From Monoraphidium neglectum (taxonomy: Eukaryota > Chlorophyta > Chlorophyceae > Sphaeropleales > Selenastraceae), in contig NW_014011893.1 in assembly GCF_000611645.1 (NCBI RefSeq), forward strand, positions 1 to 11,412: a stretch of DNA of 11,412 bases. Reading direction: 5' to 3'. How positions within the stretch are numbered: position 1 is the stretch's first letter; each line of letters begins with the position of its first letter. Under the pieces are notes generated by a model that saw nothing but the letters and a program-made list of their open reading frames with translations, had not been told where the DNA came from and did not search any database. Position numbers and translations under genes: made by a program. This document shows, in pieces, positions 1-9,300 of the stretch.

Positions 1-156
1 GAAGGGTACAGTGCAGGGCCGACGGGCGGAGGGGTTGGATCCTCCAACGTGTTGTCAGCTTGTTGGGAAGAGGGCATGGTTGGCGCGGTCAGGGTGTCAA
101 ACCTGCTAGTGGCTGAGATCGTTCATGCGCCACTTCACACCTTCCCATTCTTTCAG
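1..156 (+). other. probable intron at the left edge of the first gene
   Basis: This stretch ends in a pyrimidine-rich acceptor (cattctttcag, AG at 155-156) that joins well to the first recognisable exon at 157. No convincing coding frame was found upstream of that acceptor. A possible donor (GTACAG) lies at position 6, which would make the first five bases the end of an exon and give an intron of 151 bp, similar to its neighbours. That donor is only a guess, because the preceding exon is outside the window. Confidence 0.5.
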
Positions 157-1782
157 CGCGCTCTGGCTGGCGGACGACGTGCCCTCGAATGGGCCGGTCA
201 AGGCTTCACGGGTGTGCAAGTTTGACCCGAAGAGCAGCGCAGTGAAGTATGTTGAGGGTGAGCAGGCCTTGATATTGCCCAGTCGGGCAACACCAGTCTC
301 CAGCTGTTGTTGGCTTGTGGCTGAGGGCTTGTCTCGAGGTAGAGGGGTAAGTGGCTTGAGCGCTGTTCTGCCAGGCGACCCCGTCAGCACCCAGAGCCAA
401 CAAGCAGCCCCACCCAAGCAACACCGCCGAGCCGACGCCTCCTCCCATTCCGCTTTCCGTGCCTCAACAGATGTCGCAATTGATGCCGCGGGCGACGCCC
501 TGCTGCTCGTGCGCAGCGGCGACACCCCGGCCGTTGGCCGCGCCATAAAGGTCTACACCAGCAAGATCGACGAGCCAGATGCAGACCGCGTCTGCGATTT
601 TGTGGGTGAGTGGCAAGGCGTCGAGACCGCGAACGCTGAACATGCATGTTCTGAGCAGCCGAACCTCTCAGCTTCCGCCTGATGTTGCCCGGCTGCCTGC
701 TGTGAAGGTTTGAGTTGACTCATTCTTCCGTCTCTCTGCTGCTAACTGCAGATTTGCTGGTCGGCGGCCTGCCGGACCCGCTGCGTCCTGCGTCGCCAGC
801 ATCGTCCGGCACGATCTGGCGCGCTATGGCGGCGTCCAAGAACAGCAACATCTTCTACGCTGCCTCGGACGAGGCATTGTTTGCGGTGAGAAGCCCAGCC
901 GGCTGGTGGAGGGCCAACACGTGCATAATCTTGCCCTTTGACAAGGGAGGCAACCAGAGAGCCAATTTCAGACTTTGGCGCCCCGTTGCAAAGGCCGCAC
1001 TCACTTGCGATGCGCATGATTGATGATCGTGCCTGAAGCTGCCCGCCTGGCCCTCTGTGCAATGTCAACCCTAGGTCGACATCAGCAAGACCCCCTGGGC
1101 GTTCAGCGGAGTGCTGAACATCGCGACGCTGCCCAACGGCACCGCCGACCTGACCTTGGGCCCCAACGGAAAGCTGTTCTTTGCCCGCGCAGACCGTGAG
1201 TGCCCTTCCACCCCCTCAAACGGCTATCACGTTTGACTTCCTGCGGCGCACCGCTGGCTGCTGACCAGCTGTGCTCTTGCCACCTGCTGCATTGTCCAGC
1301 GTCGTCGAAGCCGGCAGCGCCGCTCCCGGCGGCCCTGTTCACTCTCTGCCCGCGTTCCAACGGCAACCCCCGTCTGCAAAATCAAAAACCACCTCAAAAC
1401 AGGCCTCTACGAGGTGGCGCTGGCCGGCGACCGCGTCACCCCGGTCTCGTTCCAGCAGATCAAGCAGACCGGCTCCCAGAACGCGGGCGCGTTCTGCACG
1501 CCCGACCTGGCATATGCGGTGTCTGGCAGCGCCGGCCGCGAGCTCGTAGAGATCAAGGCGCCCTACCCCTCATCGCAGTCTGCCCAGCTGCAGTCGCCGT
1601 CCTCGCCGCAGCCGGTCACCGGCGCCGCGTCGGTGCAGCTGTGCGGCAGCGTGCCGCCGTCGGGCTGCGGCGGGAGGAGCAGGGGCAAGGGGAAGAAGTT
1701 CATGTCGACGGACGGTGGGGGCGGCGGCGGCATGGGCAAGGGGTCCACCGGCGGCGGGGCTATTCCGTTTTACAAGCCCTGA
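157..1782 (+). CDS. unrecognised protein, possibly beta-propeller-like, 5' partial, five exons visible
   Basis: Exons 157-257, 471-605, 752-885, 1075-1195 and 1403-1782 (stop TGA 1780-1782) join in frame and encode the last 289 residues. All four donors are GTGAG; the acceptors are CAG, CAG, TAG and CAG. The split codons rebuild sensible residues, for example Glu-Asp-Val-Ala-Ile-Asp across the first junction. Several segments have the rhythm of propeller blades: VAIDAAGDALLLVRSG, SNIFYAASDEALFAVD, and DLTLGPNGKLFFARADRLYE. The last resembles the repeated Asp...GPxGxLyvA strands of NHL, SMP30 and YVTN-type propellers. The C-terminus is different: a Ser/Gln/Pro-rich linker, a basic patch (RSRGKGKKF) and a glycine-rich run ending in PFYKP. 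I do not recognise the family. The propeller idea is inference from pattern only; a secreted or cell-wall protein is possible but no N-terminus is available to test it. The 5' end lies outside the window. Confidence 0.72.
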
Positions 1783-4498
1783 TGTGGGCGTTTGTCAGCC
1801 GCGCTGGCGGCGGCAGCGGCTGACCCCGACTGCCTGGGGTGCAAGGGGGGCTTCCCGCGCCCTGCTGTCGCCCCTGCGCGACGCGCGGACGCTTGGTGTG
1901 CTGCAATCATATTTGGCGGGCGGGTGCCTGCCAAGCCCCGCTCCCCTGCAGGCAGGGCACATGCGAACCAATTTTGGGTGTGTCTGATCTGGTCGCACCC
2001 GCAAGGAGGTGGGGGGTTGCACTGGTTGGCCTGCGCAGCGGCCGCCGCCATGCGCGCTGCTCACATATGTGTTTGCCTAGGTCAGGAGCTCCCCCCTTCC
2101 TCCTGTGGAAGCTTGGAGCACGGCAGCAATTTGCAGAGGGCGCCGCGATTTCCCTCTGAACGTGACAACAATAAACTTCCGGGCGCCTGGCGGGGCGAGC
2201 GGAGGGTGCTGGGGCCACCCCAGCTGCCTAGCTGCTGCCGCCGCCAAAAACGGCTCGTGGTTTCCTGGGCAGGTACTGTCCTTATTGAGCCCGAGTTTTG
2301 CAACCAGCACCGATCTATCTTTATTGCCTGCTGGGGCCGCGCCGTCGCACTCGCCGCCTTACCCTTGGGTCCCATGTCACTTTTAGGCCTGCTCTTGAAT
2401 ATCTCAACAAACGCAAAGTCGCTCGGCGGCCCGGCTCGCCACTACATCACGCACAAACGCACGCGAAGAGTGCCTGCGCACGTGTGGTTTGGGGCAGGCT
2501 CGCCGGCTGCCCGGCCAACCTGCGCCGAGTTGTTCTGTCGCGCTGTGCCTTACGGGTCAATCACCGTTGCCAGCAACGCCGACCGCTCGGTTGCAAAACG
2601 CGTGTGGGATGGCGCAGCTGCTGGATTGTTGCGCCCGTTTTGTGACGCTCGGCCCGGCGCCCCACATGCATCCCTGTGTCTCCTTGAGGTCTGGCACTGC
2701 GCAGCTGAGGCGTTGGGCCTTGACCACACGCCACCTCGCGCGGCATGCTGGTCCTGGGGGAGTCTGCGAGGCTGTGTCATCTGTCATTCTTACCGAGCAA
2801 GCCACACGGGCACGGGTCCTTTGGCTGCTCCCTGAGCCTGCAAATTTGCTCCGCAACGCTGGCACGCGCGGCGGGGCCGTTTGGAGCATGGCACGCTCCA
2901 CGAGCACACAGCGCAAAGCACGACGTTCTTGCCCGTGCAGTGCGTGCGCTCCCCCGCCACTATGCAGCACGCCCAGCTGTTCATGCACCATTCTGAACCA
3001 CACATTCACCGCACAGCACCACACAGCACCACACGGGCTACTGGCAGTCGCTTCAGTGGCGCTGGAGGCAGCTGCTCGGCGCTCAGGGCTTCAAGTCGTT
3101 TGTGGAGGCCGGCACGATGTTGCGAAACGGCGCTGTTTGTTGTGTTGCGCCTTGTTTCAGGCTTATTCCTCTTATGCATGCCCAGGACTTGATGCGGCTC
3201 CGCGCCTGCTCAACCCTTCCTACTGCACTCGCCAAACTCTCCCGGCACTCCGCGGACGGTCGCACGGCCGCCTGCCGCCTGTCATCGATTAAGGGCGAGC
3301 AGGCGTGCGCTTCCGTGCGTCGGGTGTGAACCTGCCGATTGGCCGGGCGCCTGCAGGCGGCGCATGCGGCGCACTGCAGGCGGACGCCTGTGCCCAGACT
3401 GGGTCGCTTGGTCCCCCACATGCTTCACCTCACAAGCACGCAGGCGGAAAAGTCCACTGGAGCGTCAGCGCCGCACTGCAAGAGACCTTAGGACTGCGCT
3501 TTAGTTGGTCACAGGGCACGCGCACTCAACGCTTGATTTGATCTGTGTGGGCCCCACGCGTCGGCGCCTGGCTGGCACGGCGCACTCTTGCCACGCCAAC
3601 ACAGTGCCGCCCGTCGGCATTCCCGTCCCACCATGCTCCACCCCGGAGCATCCACGGCTGCACAGCAGTGGGTGCCACCCTGTCACATAGAATCAGTCGG
3701 CGCGCCTCGGGCAGCGCTAGCTGCCCGTGCGCCCGGCCCGTGGCGATGAGACGCCTTGCGGTATGGACTGGATGAATAAACCCAGGCTTTACCTTGTGCC
3801 TTCTGCACTTGCCCTGCCAATAACACCGTGACGAGCCCTGCTCGTCTGCTGCAGACCCCGGCCGGTGTCCATGCCTTGGCCTTGGCGTGCCGGCGCCCCG
3901 CGCCCGCGGTCGTCGCCGGCGGATCGGCCCCGGCCTGCGCATGACCATAACTGTCCACGTGAGAGTGCAGCTGCGACGGCAATTACCCTACACCCTCCTT
4001 GCACGCCGGCCCTGTCTCGTGTAAATAATAAGTGCTCACTCTGCTGGCCAATTCGCTGGGCTGCTGATCTCACATTGTGCCGCCTCAGCTGCAGCTACTG
4101 TGGGGTCGCGGTGTGCAAGGTTGGCCGGCCCAACTGCGGCTGCGAATTTTGTGTTGATAAGTAATTATAATCTGAAAATGCTCCAAAATTCTTAGAAGGT
4201 CGCCAATGAATTTGCTGAATAATTTGACCCAGATGCGCAGGTCCTGCTATGGTTTTTCCAGGGGCAACCCATTGTCATCGCAGCGGGGGAGCAGCTTGGC
4301 CAGTGAGGGTGTTGACCCGCCTGGCTCTATGCACGCACGCCTTACCTGCCCGGTCCGCAAGCACACCTGGGGATGCAGAAGGGTGCACGCTTTCAGTGGC
4401 TCCAATGACCTCCGCATAAGGGAACACGCTTCACGGGGACAGGCAGTTGCATGACTGCCAGTCACGACCAAACATGCTCTCAACAGGGCGCATCTGTG
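1783..4498. other. long interval without a recognisable gene
   Basis: About 2.7 kb separate the first gene's stop from the probable 3' end of the convergent ISCA2 gene. Long open frames exist (for example 1792-2835 and 2489-3292, plus strand), but they open from TTG rather than ATG, overlap one another in different frames and show no family motif. The first TGTAA downstream of the first gene is at 4020-4024. An AATAAA occurs at 2170-2175, though algae of this kind rarely depend on that signal. A short stretch, 3057-3120, has exon-like features. Small CACAGCACC-type repeats lie near 3010-3035, and two copies of CTGCAGGCGG are at 3351-3360 and 3374-3383. I saw no terminal inverted repeats, reverse transcriptase or transposase. 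It may be a long 3' UTR, intergenic DNA, or an unrecognised or decayed gene. Confidence 0.55.
3871..4164 (+). CDS. possible small cysteine-rich protein or terminal exon (weak candidate)
   Basis: An ATG-initiated frame of 97 codons ends at TAA 4162-4164. Its first half is low-complexity Pro/Arg sequence that looks like chance translation of GC-rich DNA. The last 45 or so residues are richer in information: nine cysteines spaced C-x2-C, then after a gap C-x3-C-x2-C-x4-C-x7-C-x-C-x2-C, ending CGCEFCVDK. Such spacing could bind zinc or another metal. The part from 4089 onward is preceded by an acceptor-like sequence (gtgccgcctcag), so it could instead be the last exon of a spliced gene. Base composition becomes strongly AT-rich immediately after the stop (4165-4200), as at a coding to 3' UTR change. 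I know of no matching family, and chance remains the more likely explanation. Confidence 0.2.
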   Translation: MPWPWRAGAPRPRSSPADRPRPAHDHNCPRESAAATAITLHPPCTPALSRVNNKCSLCWPIRWAADLTLCRLSCSYCGVAVCKVGRPNCGCEFCVDK

Positions 4499-4503
4499 TT
4501 ACA
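4499..4503 (-). terminator. candidate TGTAA polyadenylation signal for ISCA2
   Basis: TTACA on the plus strand reads TGTAA on the minus strand, 228 nt past the ISCA2 stop codon. It is the first TGTAA reached on that strand downstream of the gene. TGTAA is the established poly(A) signal of chlorophyte algae and normally lies about 10-20 nt before the cleavage site. The pentamer is short and can occur by chance. Confidence 0.5.
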
Positions 4504-4730
4504 AGCCTTCGTATGGAAGCGTGATAGCAACGATGTGAACGCAAGCCAGTGAATTAGCTCGAGGTGCTGAGAGGTTGGGGGACAGCACCACCACCATGAT
4601 CATGGAAATGTACATTGAGACATGCTGCCATTCCTGGCGGCATGAAACCGAACGTTGACAGCAACGCCAACAGCAAGGATGAGCAAAACGATGAGTAATG
4701 ATGACGTGACGAGTGACTGTGAGCGGTGTG

Positions 4731-6097
4731 TCACGTCTTGGCGACAAACGAGCTGCCGCAGCCACAAGTCGACTCAGAATTGGGGTTGGCGGCGACCTGA
4801 GGGCGGGCGGCACGAGGACGAGCGGCACGATGAGGATAAGGGATCGCATATGTGGAAGGGTGCCTTGAGCCGGGCGTCCGGCATCCCATGGCCATGCCAG
4901 GAAGCAACCTGCCAGGGTGGTTGTTCTGGCGGCGCCAGCTTGGCAGACCCTGCGGCACCTCAGCTCAGGCCTGAGAACCCAAGCTCTACTTCAGACTGAA
5001 TCCTCAGAACCCTCACGCCCTCTCAAAAAAACTAGCACGGGACCAGGCTGGCGCCCAACGCCAATGCAGCGCTGTCATTGCTGTGGTTACTGATGTGAGG
5101 CTTGTGGCACCCAACATGCATCCTGCGGCATGAGCAACCCCAATGGGTGATTTCTCCAACAAACACAACCTCATTGTGTCAAAGTCCAACCCAGCCACTG
5201 ACCTGGAAGGCAGACCGCATCAGGCTGTCTTCAAACTCGATGACAGCTCCCTTCAAGAACTCGAGCGACACCGCATCCGTCACCACACGCGCCCCGCCAC
5301 GCTCAAACACCCTGCATGGCGGCGATATCAGAGAGTGAGAGTGCGGGCGGCAGGAGCATGGCGCACGTGGGGAGCCAGCCTGAGCCCTCCGCTGAGAGCA
5401 GGGCCACCTGTTGTCACAAGAACCTTGCCCTGCTGCCGTAAGCCACTGAGACGGGCCGTCACCTGCGACGCAGGGATTGCAGCACGTACAATGCTCCTGC
5501 GCAGCACCCCCGTACACGACCTTTGCATGCGCCCACCTGTCTTCCGGCCCCACAGCCGTGTCGAGCCGAAACTTGTACTGAAACCCCGAGCAGCCGCCGC
5601 CCTCCACCTCAACACGCAACAGCACCTGCTTGCTGGCGCCCGCCTGCTGCTGCAGCTGCAGTAGCCGCTGCGACGCGGCATGAAGATGGCAAGGCGGTTC
5701 GGTGGCGGTCCTACAGCTTGCTGTGGGGTCCAACGCCGCAATTCCCTAGAGGGCCCTAACGGCATGGCCAGAGCTCGCCATGCGGGCCATGCGGCCGCCT
5801 GATTGCAGCACTGCACAGCCAGACTCGCCGCACCTGGACTGCGCTCTCATCCACCACGATCCCGTCGCTGCCTTGGGCCTCGGCGGGGCTCGCAAACCCT
5901 CGCCAGCCTCGCCACAACCCTGCCCTGCTGGTTGCCGAGGTGGACGTCTCGCCGCTGCGAGCCGCAGCGGCGGGCACGGGCGCGCCCGCAGGTGCTTCTG
6001 AAGGCGCTGCAGAGAGGCGCAGCGCTGCACTTGCTGCAAGCCACCCCCGTGGCAGCTGTTGCTCAACGCATAGCGAAGCTATTACGTTCCTAAGCAT
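4731..6097 (-). CDS. ISCA2: ISCA2-type A-type iron-sulfur cluster assembly protein, complete, four exons
   Basis: Exons in transcript order are 6097-5834, 5667-5537, 5311-5203 and 4796-4731 (stop TGA). They total 570 nt and encode 189 aa; every junction is GT...AG and stays in frame. A-type carriers bind Fe-S clusters through three cysteines and help deliver [4Fe-4S] clusters to apoproteins. All three are present: Cys114 in GGGCSGFQYKF, and Cys179 and Cys181 in STCGCGSSF. The segment FERGGARVVTDAVSLEFLKG and the SAFQV...NP spacing fit ISCA2 better than the IscA/ISCA1 branch. Residues 1-75 form an extension rich in Ala, Ser and Arg, with no acidic residue before Glu13, ending WRGFASPAEA. This looks like a mitochondrial presequence, the usual location of ISCA2, although a plastid cannot be excluded. 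The ATG at 6097 is the start that places this extension ahead of the core. The gene is divergent from the DEAD-box helicase, with 283 bp between the start codons. The family call is certain; the compartment is inferred. Confidence 0.95.
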
Positions 6098-6380
6098 GCT
6101 TTGACGTGCTTGGGCTTCTCAGGAGTGCAAAAGGTGTGGCAGCAGGTTCGTCTGACGCTTTTACACCACGTTTACGGCGTGAGGCAATCACCGTCGGAAT
6201 TTTTCGGAGCTTACATGCATTACATGTGTGCTACAAAGGCCGTAGGGGTTTGAAGTCATCTTGTGATGGCAGTGCTGGTGTCAGGTGACCCGAAAGCAGC
6301 AACACCGTTGAAGACGCGCGACAGCGCCGTGCCAACGGCATCCTCTTGTCGTCAGACATCATTCTTGGTACTCTATTACC
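6098..6380. promoter_or_regulatory. divergent promoter interval between ISCA2 and the helicase
   Basis: The 283 bp between the two opposed start codons must hold both 5' UTRs and both core promoters, unless an unseen upstream noncoding exon exists. The interval is less GC-rich than the flanking genes. It includes an imperfect hairpin or dyad ACATG-CATTA-CATGT at 6213-6227. I saw no convincing TATA box at a fixed distance from either start. A bidirectional promoter is the simplest reading, but the transcription start sites are unknown. Confidence 0.55.
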
Positions 6381-9300
6381 ATGCAGGCCCCGCTTGCAAC
6401 ACGCTCGCTGCGTTCTGGCGTGGCGCACGGCCACAGCAGCTCAGCGCATACATATGTAGGTAGACACAGCTTACATGCAAATTCCCAGCTGCCACTGTGG
6501 GGAACCAGCCGCCCGGCGGCCTCGAAGACGGTGCTTGGCCACTCTCTGGTTCCTCGGGCCGCCGCAAGCGAGGAGGCAGAGGCTGTCGGGATCGACTTGG
6601 GACGCATAGCGCGTGTGCAGAGCGAGCTTGAGCACTTGAAGGACGACACGCCATCATTTGCTGACCTGGGTGTCGACCGTCTGCTGCTGGTGCGCAGTCG
6701 CCGCGGCGGTACTGCCATGTGGGAGCATGCATCGTTGCCTGAGCCAGGTTCATTTTGAAGCATGTGACACACATGTGGGTTCCATGTCAGCGCGGCACCT
6801 GGCAAGCCGCATGTGCTGCCCTGGTGGCACCGAAGCGTCGGCAGCCGCCGCAGGCGGCGGCGATGCTCAAGCATACCCGCCTGTTCCCTGCCCCCCGCCC
6901 GCAGCCGGGCCTGTCAAATGCCGGCTTCGAGACACCATCTCCTATCCAGGAGGCGGCCGTCCCGACCATCCTCAGGGGCGGCAACTGTGCTGTGCAGAGC
7001 TACACAGGTTCTGGCAAGGTGGGGTTTTGCGCCCTCCGCAAGAGAGCTGCGCGGCTGCGGCGACGCGACACCAGCTGGCTGCGACCAGGAGCATTGCAGA
7101 CCGGATGTGGTCAGCAGCATTGCAAAGCGAATGCGCGGCTGATCGCGGCGGGTGTTCGAGGACCGCAAAGCAGCTCTGGACCCAGCCGACCGTTGCGGCG
7201 AAACTCACCCATCTGCGTAAACCTCGCGCCCCTCTGGATCATGGCTATCGATGGCCAACCCCACAACCCCCCACACCTTGCCCCGCGCCGCCTTCCAGAC
7301 CCTGGCGTACCTCCTGCCAGCCTTGACTATGGCCTTCAGGCGGGCCGAGAAACTGTACAAGGAGCGGCGGACGGGCGAGGGCTGGACTGTGCAGGTATGC
7401 TTTTCAACTGCGTCCAGGGCAGATGGGGAAGCATGCCAGACAAAATCAGCACCCGCAGGTGGCTTGTCAAACTTGACAACATTTCGACTGCTCAGCAGGT
7501 TTCTTGTGGTCGAAAGCTGGCTCACTCGCATATTCGCCCGCTGCAGGCCCTGGTGGTGGCGCCCAGCCAAGAGCTGGCCATGCAGGTCGTGAGGGCCGCG
7601 CGCTCCCTGCTCCCCGAAGACGCCCGCCCCGCAGTGCAGCAGCTCATCGGCGGCGCCAGCCCGCTGCGTCAGCGCGAGGCGCTCGCGCAGCACCGCCCCA
7701 TCGTCGTCGTCGGCACGCCCGGGCGGCTGGCCGAGATGGTGCGGGCGGCTGCCCTGCAGCTGCACAGGTGCCCGTTACTAATTCTGGACGAGGCGGACCA
7801 GCTGCTGGCGTCGAATTTCGTCGAGGACATGACTCACATCGTGTCGCACGCTGGCAAGCGCATCGAGGGCGGCCGGCAGACGGTCCTGGTGTCAGCCACG
7901 CTCTCGTCCACGGTACTGCGGAAGTTTGACCGGTGGTGCCCCGAGCCCGCCTACGTCACCGCCGGCGGCGCCGCGCCGCACCTGGCTGAGCACACGGGCG
8001 GCCCGGGTTACGCCGCCGCCGACGCCGGCGGCGCGGGCGCGCCTGCGTACGGCTGGGGCGTCTCCGGCTGGGACGGGCCGGCGTCCAACGCCGCGCCGCG
8101 GACGCAAGGGACTGCGGGCGGCGCCGAGGGCTCCGACCTCGTGCCCACCATGCCGCCGGCGCTGCAGCACGTGTACGTGATTGCCGAGCTGCGCCACAGG
8201 GTCGACACGCTGCGGCGCTGCGTGCACGCGCTCGGGGCGGGGAAGGCGTTGGTGTTTATGAACTTCCAGCAGCGACTCAAGGACGCGCAGCACAAACTTG
8301 ACGCGCGCAACATGGAGGTGGGCATGGGGTTTTCGTGGACTGCTTATGTTGCCGCCCCGCTGCAACGTATGGTGTCTCTTTTGCTGCATGTATCCTCGAC
8401 AGCTCTGCCGCACCATGCACCCGCCCGCAGCGCTGTCGGCTCAGGGCACGCCCCAGCCGCACGTCCACCCGTCTCCGAGCCCGTGCCACGGCGACCACGG
8501 GGCCCTCACAACGTTCCCCGCCCCGCGCCCGCGCCGACGCCCCAAGACCGCCTCCCTGCACGGGGAGATGGGCAAGCAGGCGCGCCAGGCGGTGCTGGAG
8601 GCCTTTGCGCGGGGCGACCAGCGGCTCTTGCTGGCGTCTGATGTGGCGGCAAGGGGGCTTGACGTGCCGGGTGCGCTCTGACAAGCGGGCGAGCACTAGG
8701 GGCGCGTGCTATTGGGGGGTTTGTCTGCAGGTATCGCAGGGGGGCGCGCTCAGGTTGACCAAGCGGTTTTGGGTCTCTTTGCTATGAATGGTACGTACAT
8801 CGTGGCAGGTGTCACGGAGGACCGCGACGGCAGTCGCCGCTGGCGTCAGGCTGGCCTCAAAGCGTGTGTGTCACCAGCAGCGCAGCGCAGCGCAGAGCAG
8901 AGCAGAGCAGAGCGGAGCAGAGCAGAACAGAGCAGAGCAGAGCAGAACAGAGCCTCCGCCACACTTCAAACGCCCCTAAGCTCAGCCTGACGCCTGCCTC
9001 GCACTGCTCAAGACCCCGGACGATGCCCCCAACAGCAATCATCGTTTTGTCCCATCCACCATCCTCAACCGAACGCAAAACTGCCCCAACTTTTTGCAGG
9101 CGTGGATGCCGTTTTCAACCTTGAGCTCCCCTCCAACGCCGCCCACTACGCCCACCGCGCCGGCCGCACCGGCCGCATGGGCGCGCCCGGTGTGGTCGTA
9201 AGCATCGCGGCGCCCTCTGAGCGCTTTGTCGTGGATCGGCTGGCGCAGCGGCTGGGGGTGCCTATACTGGTGGGTGTTAGTGATTGGCAAAGGCTTTCGG

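Noticed and set aside
1792..2835. 347-codon open frame on the plus strand
   Set aside because: It opens with TTG, its first ATG is at 2050, it shows no family motif and it overlaps other open frames. Kept only as part of the unexplained interval.
2489..3292. 267-codon open frame on the plus strand
   Set aside because: It starts at TTG, overlaps the previous frame, and its residue mix is typical of chance translation of GC-rich DNA.
5143..5664. 173-codon plus-strand frame
   Set aside because: It lies antisense to ISCA2 exons 2 and 3, which are confirmed by conserved motifs.
6208..6479. 12-bp direct repeat AGCTTACATGCA at 6208-6219 and 6468-6479
   Set aside because: A few 12-bp matches are expected by chance in a window of this size, and one copy lies inside the helicase coding exon.
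6359..6874. 171-codon minus-strand frame
   Set aside because: It is antisense to the helicase start exon, has no motif, and would span the helicase's first intron donor.
6755..6904. Possible continuous coding from 6755 into helicase exon 2
   Set aside because: The segment before 6905 is low in information and sits in the intron; joining 6689 to 6905 restores the frame with a good CAG acceptor.
7205..7765. 186-codon minus-strand frame
   Set aside because: It is a shadow of the helicase exons carrying Walker A to motif Ib.
8857..9078. Frames with repeating Cys/Ser/Ala/Leu or Glu/Gln/Arg/Ala residues
   Set aside because: They are translations of the intronic pentanucleotide microsatellite.
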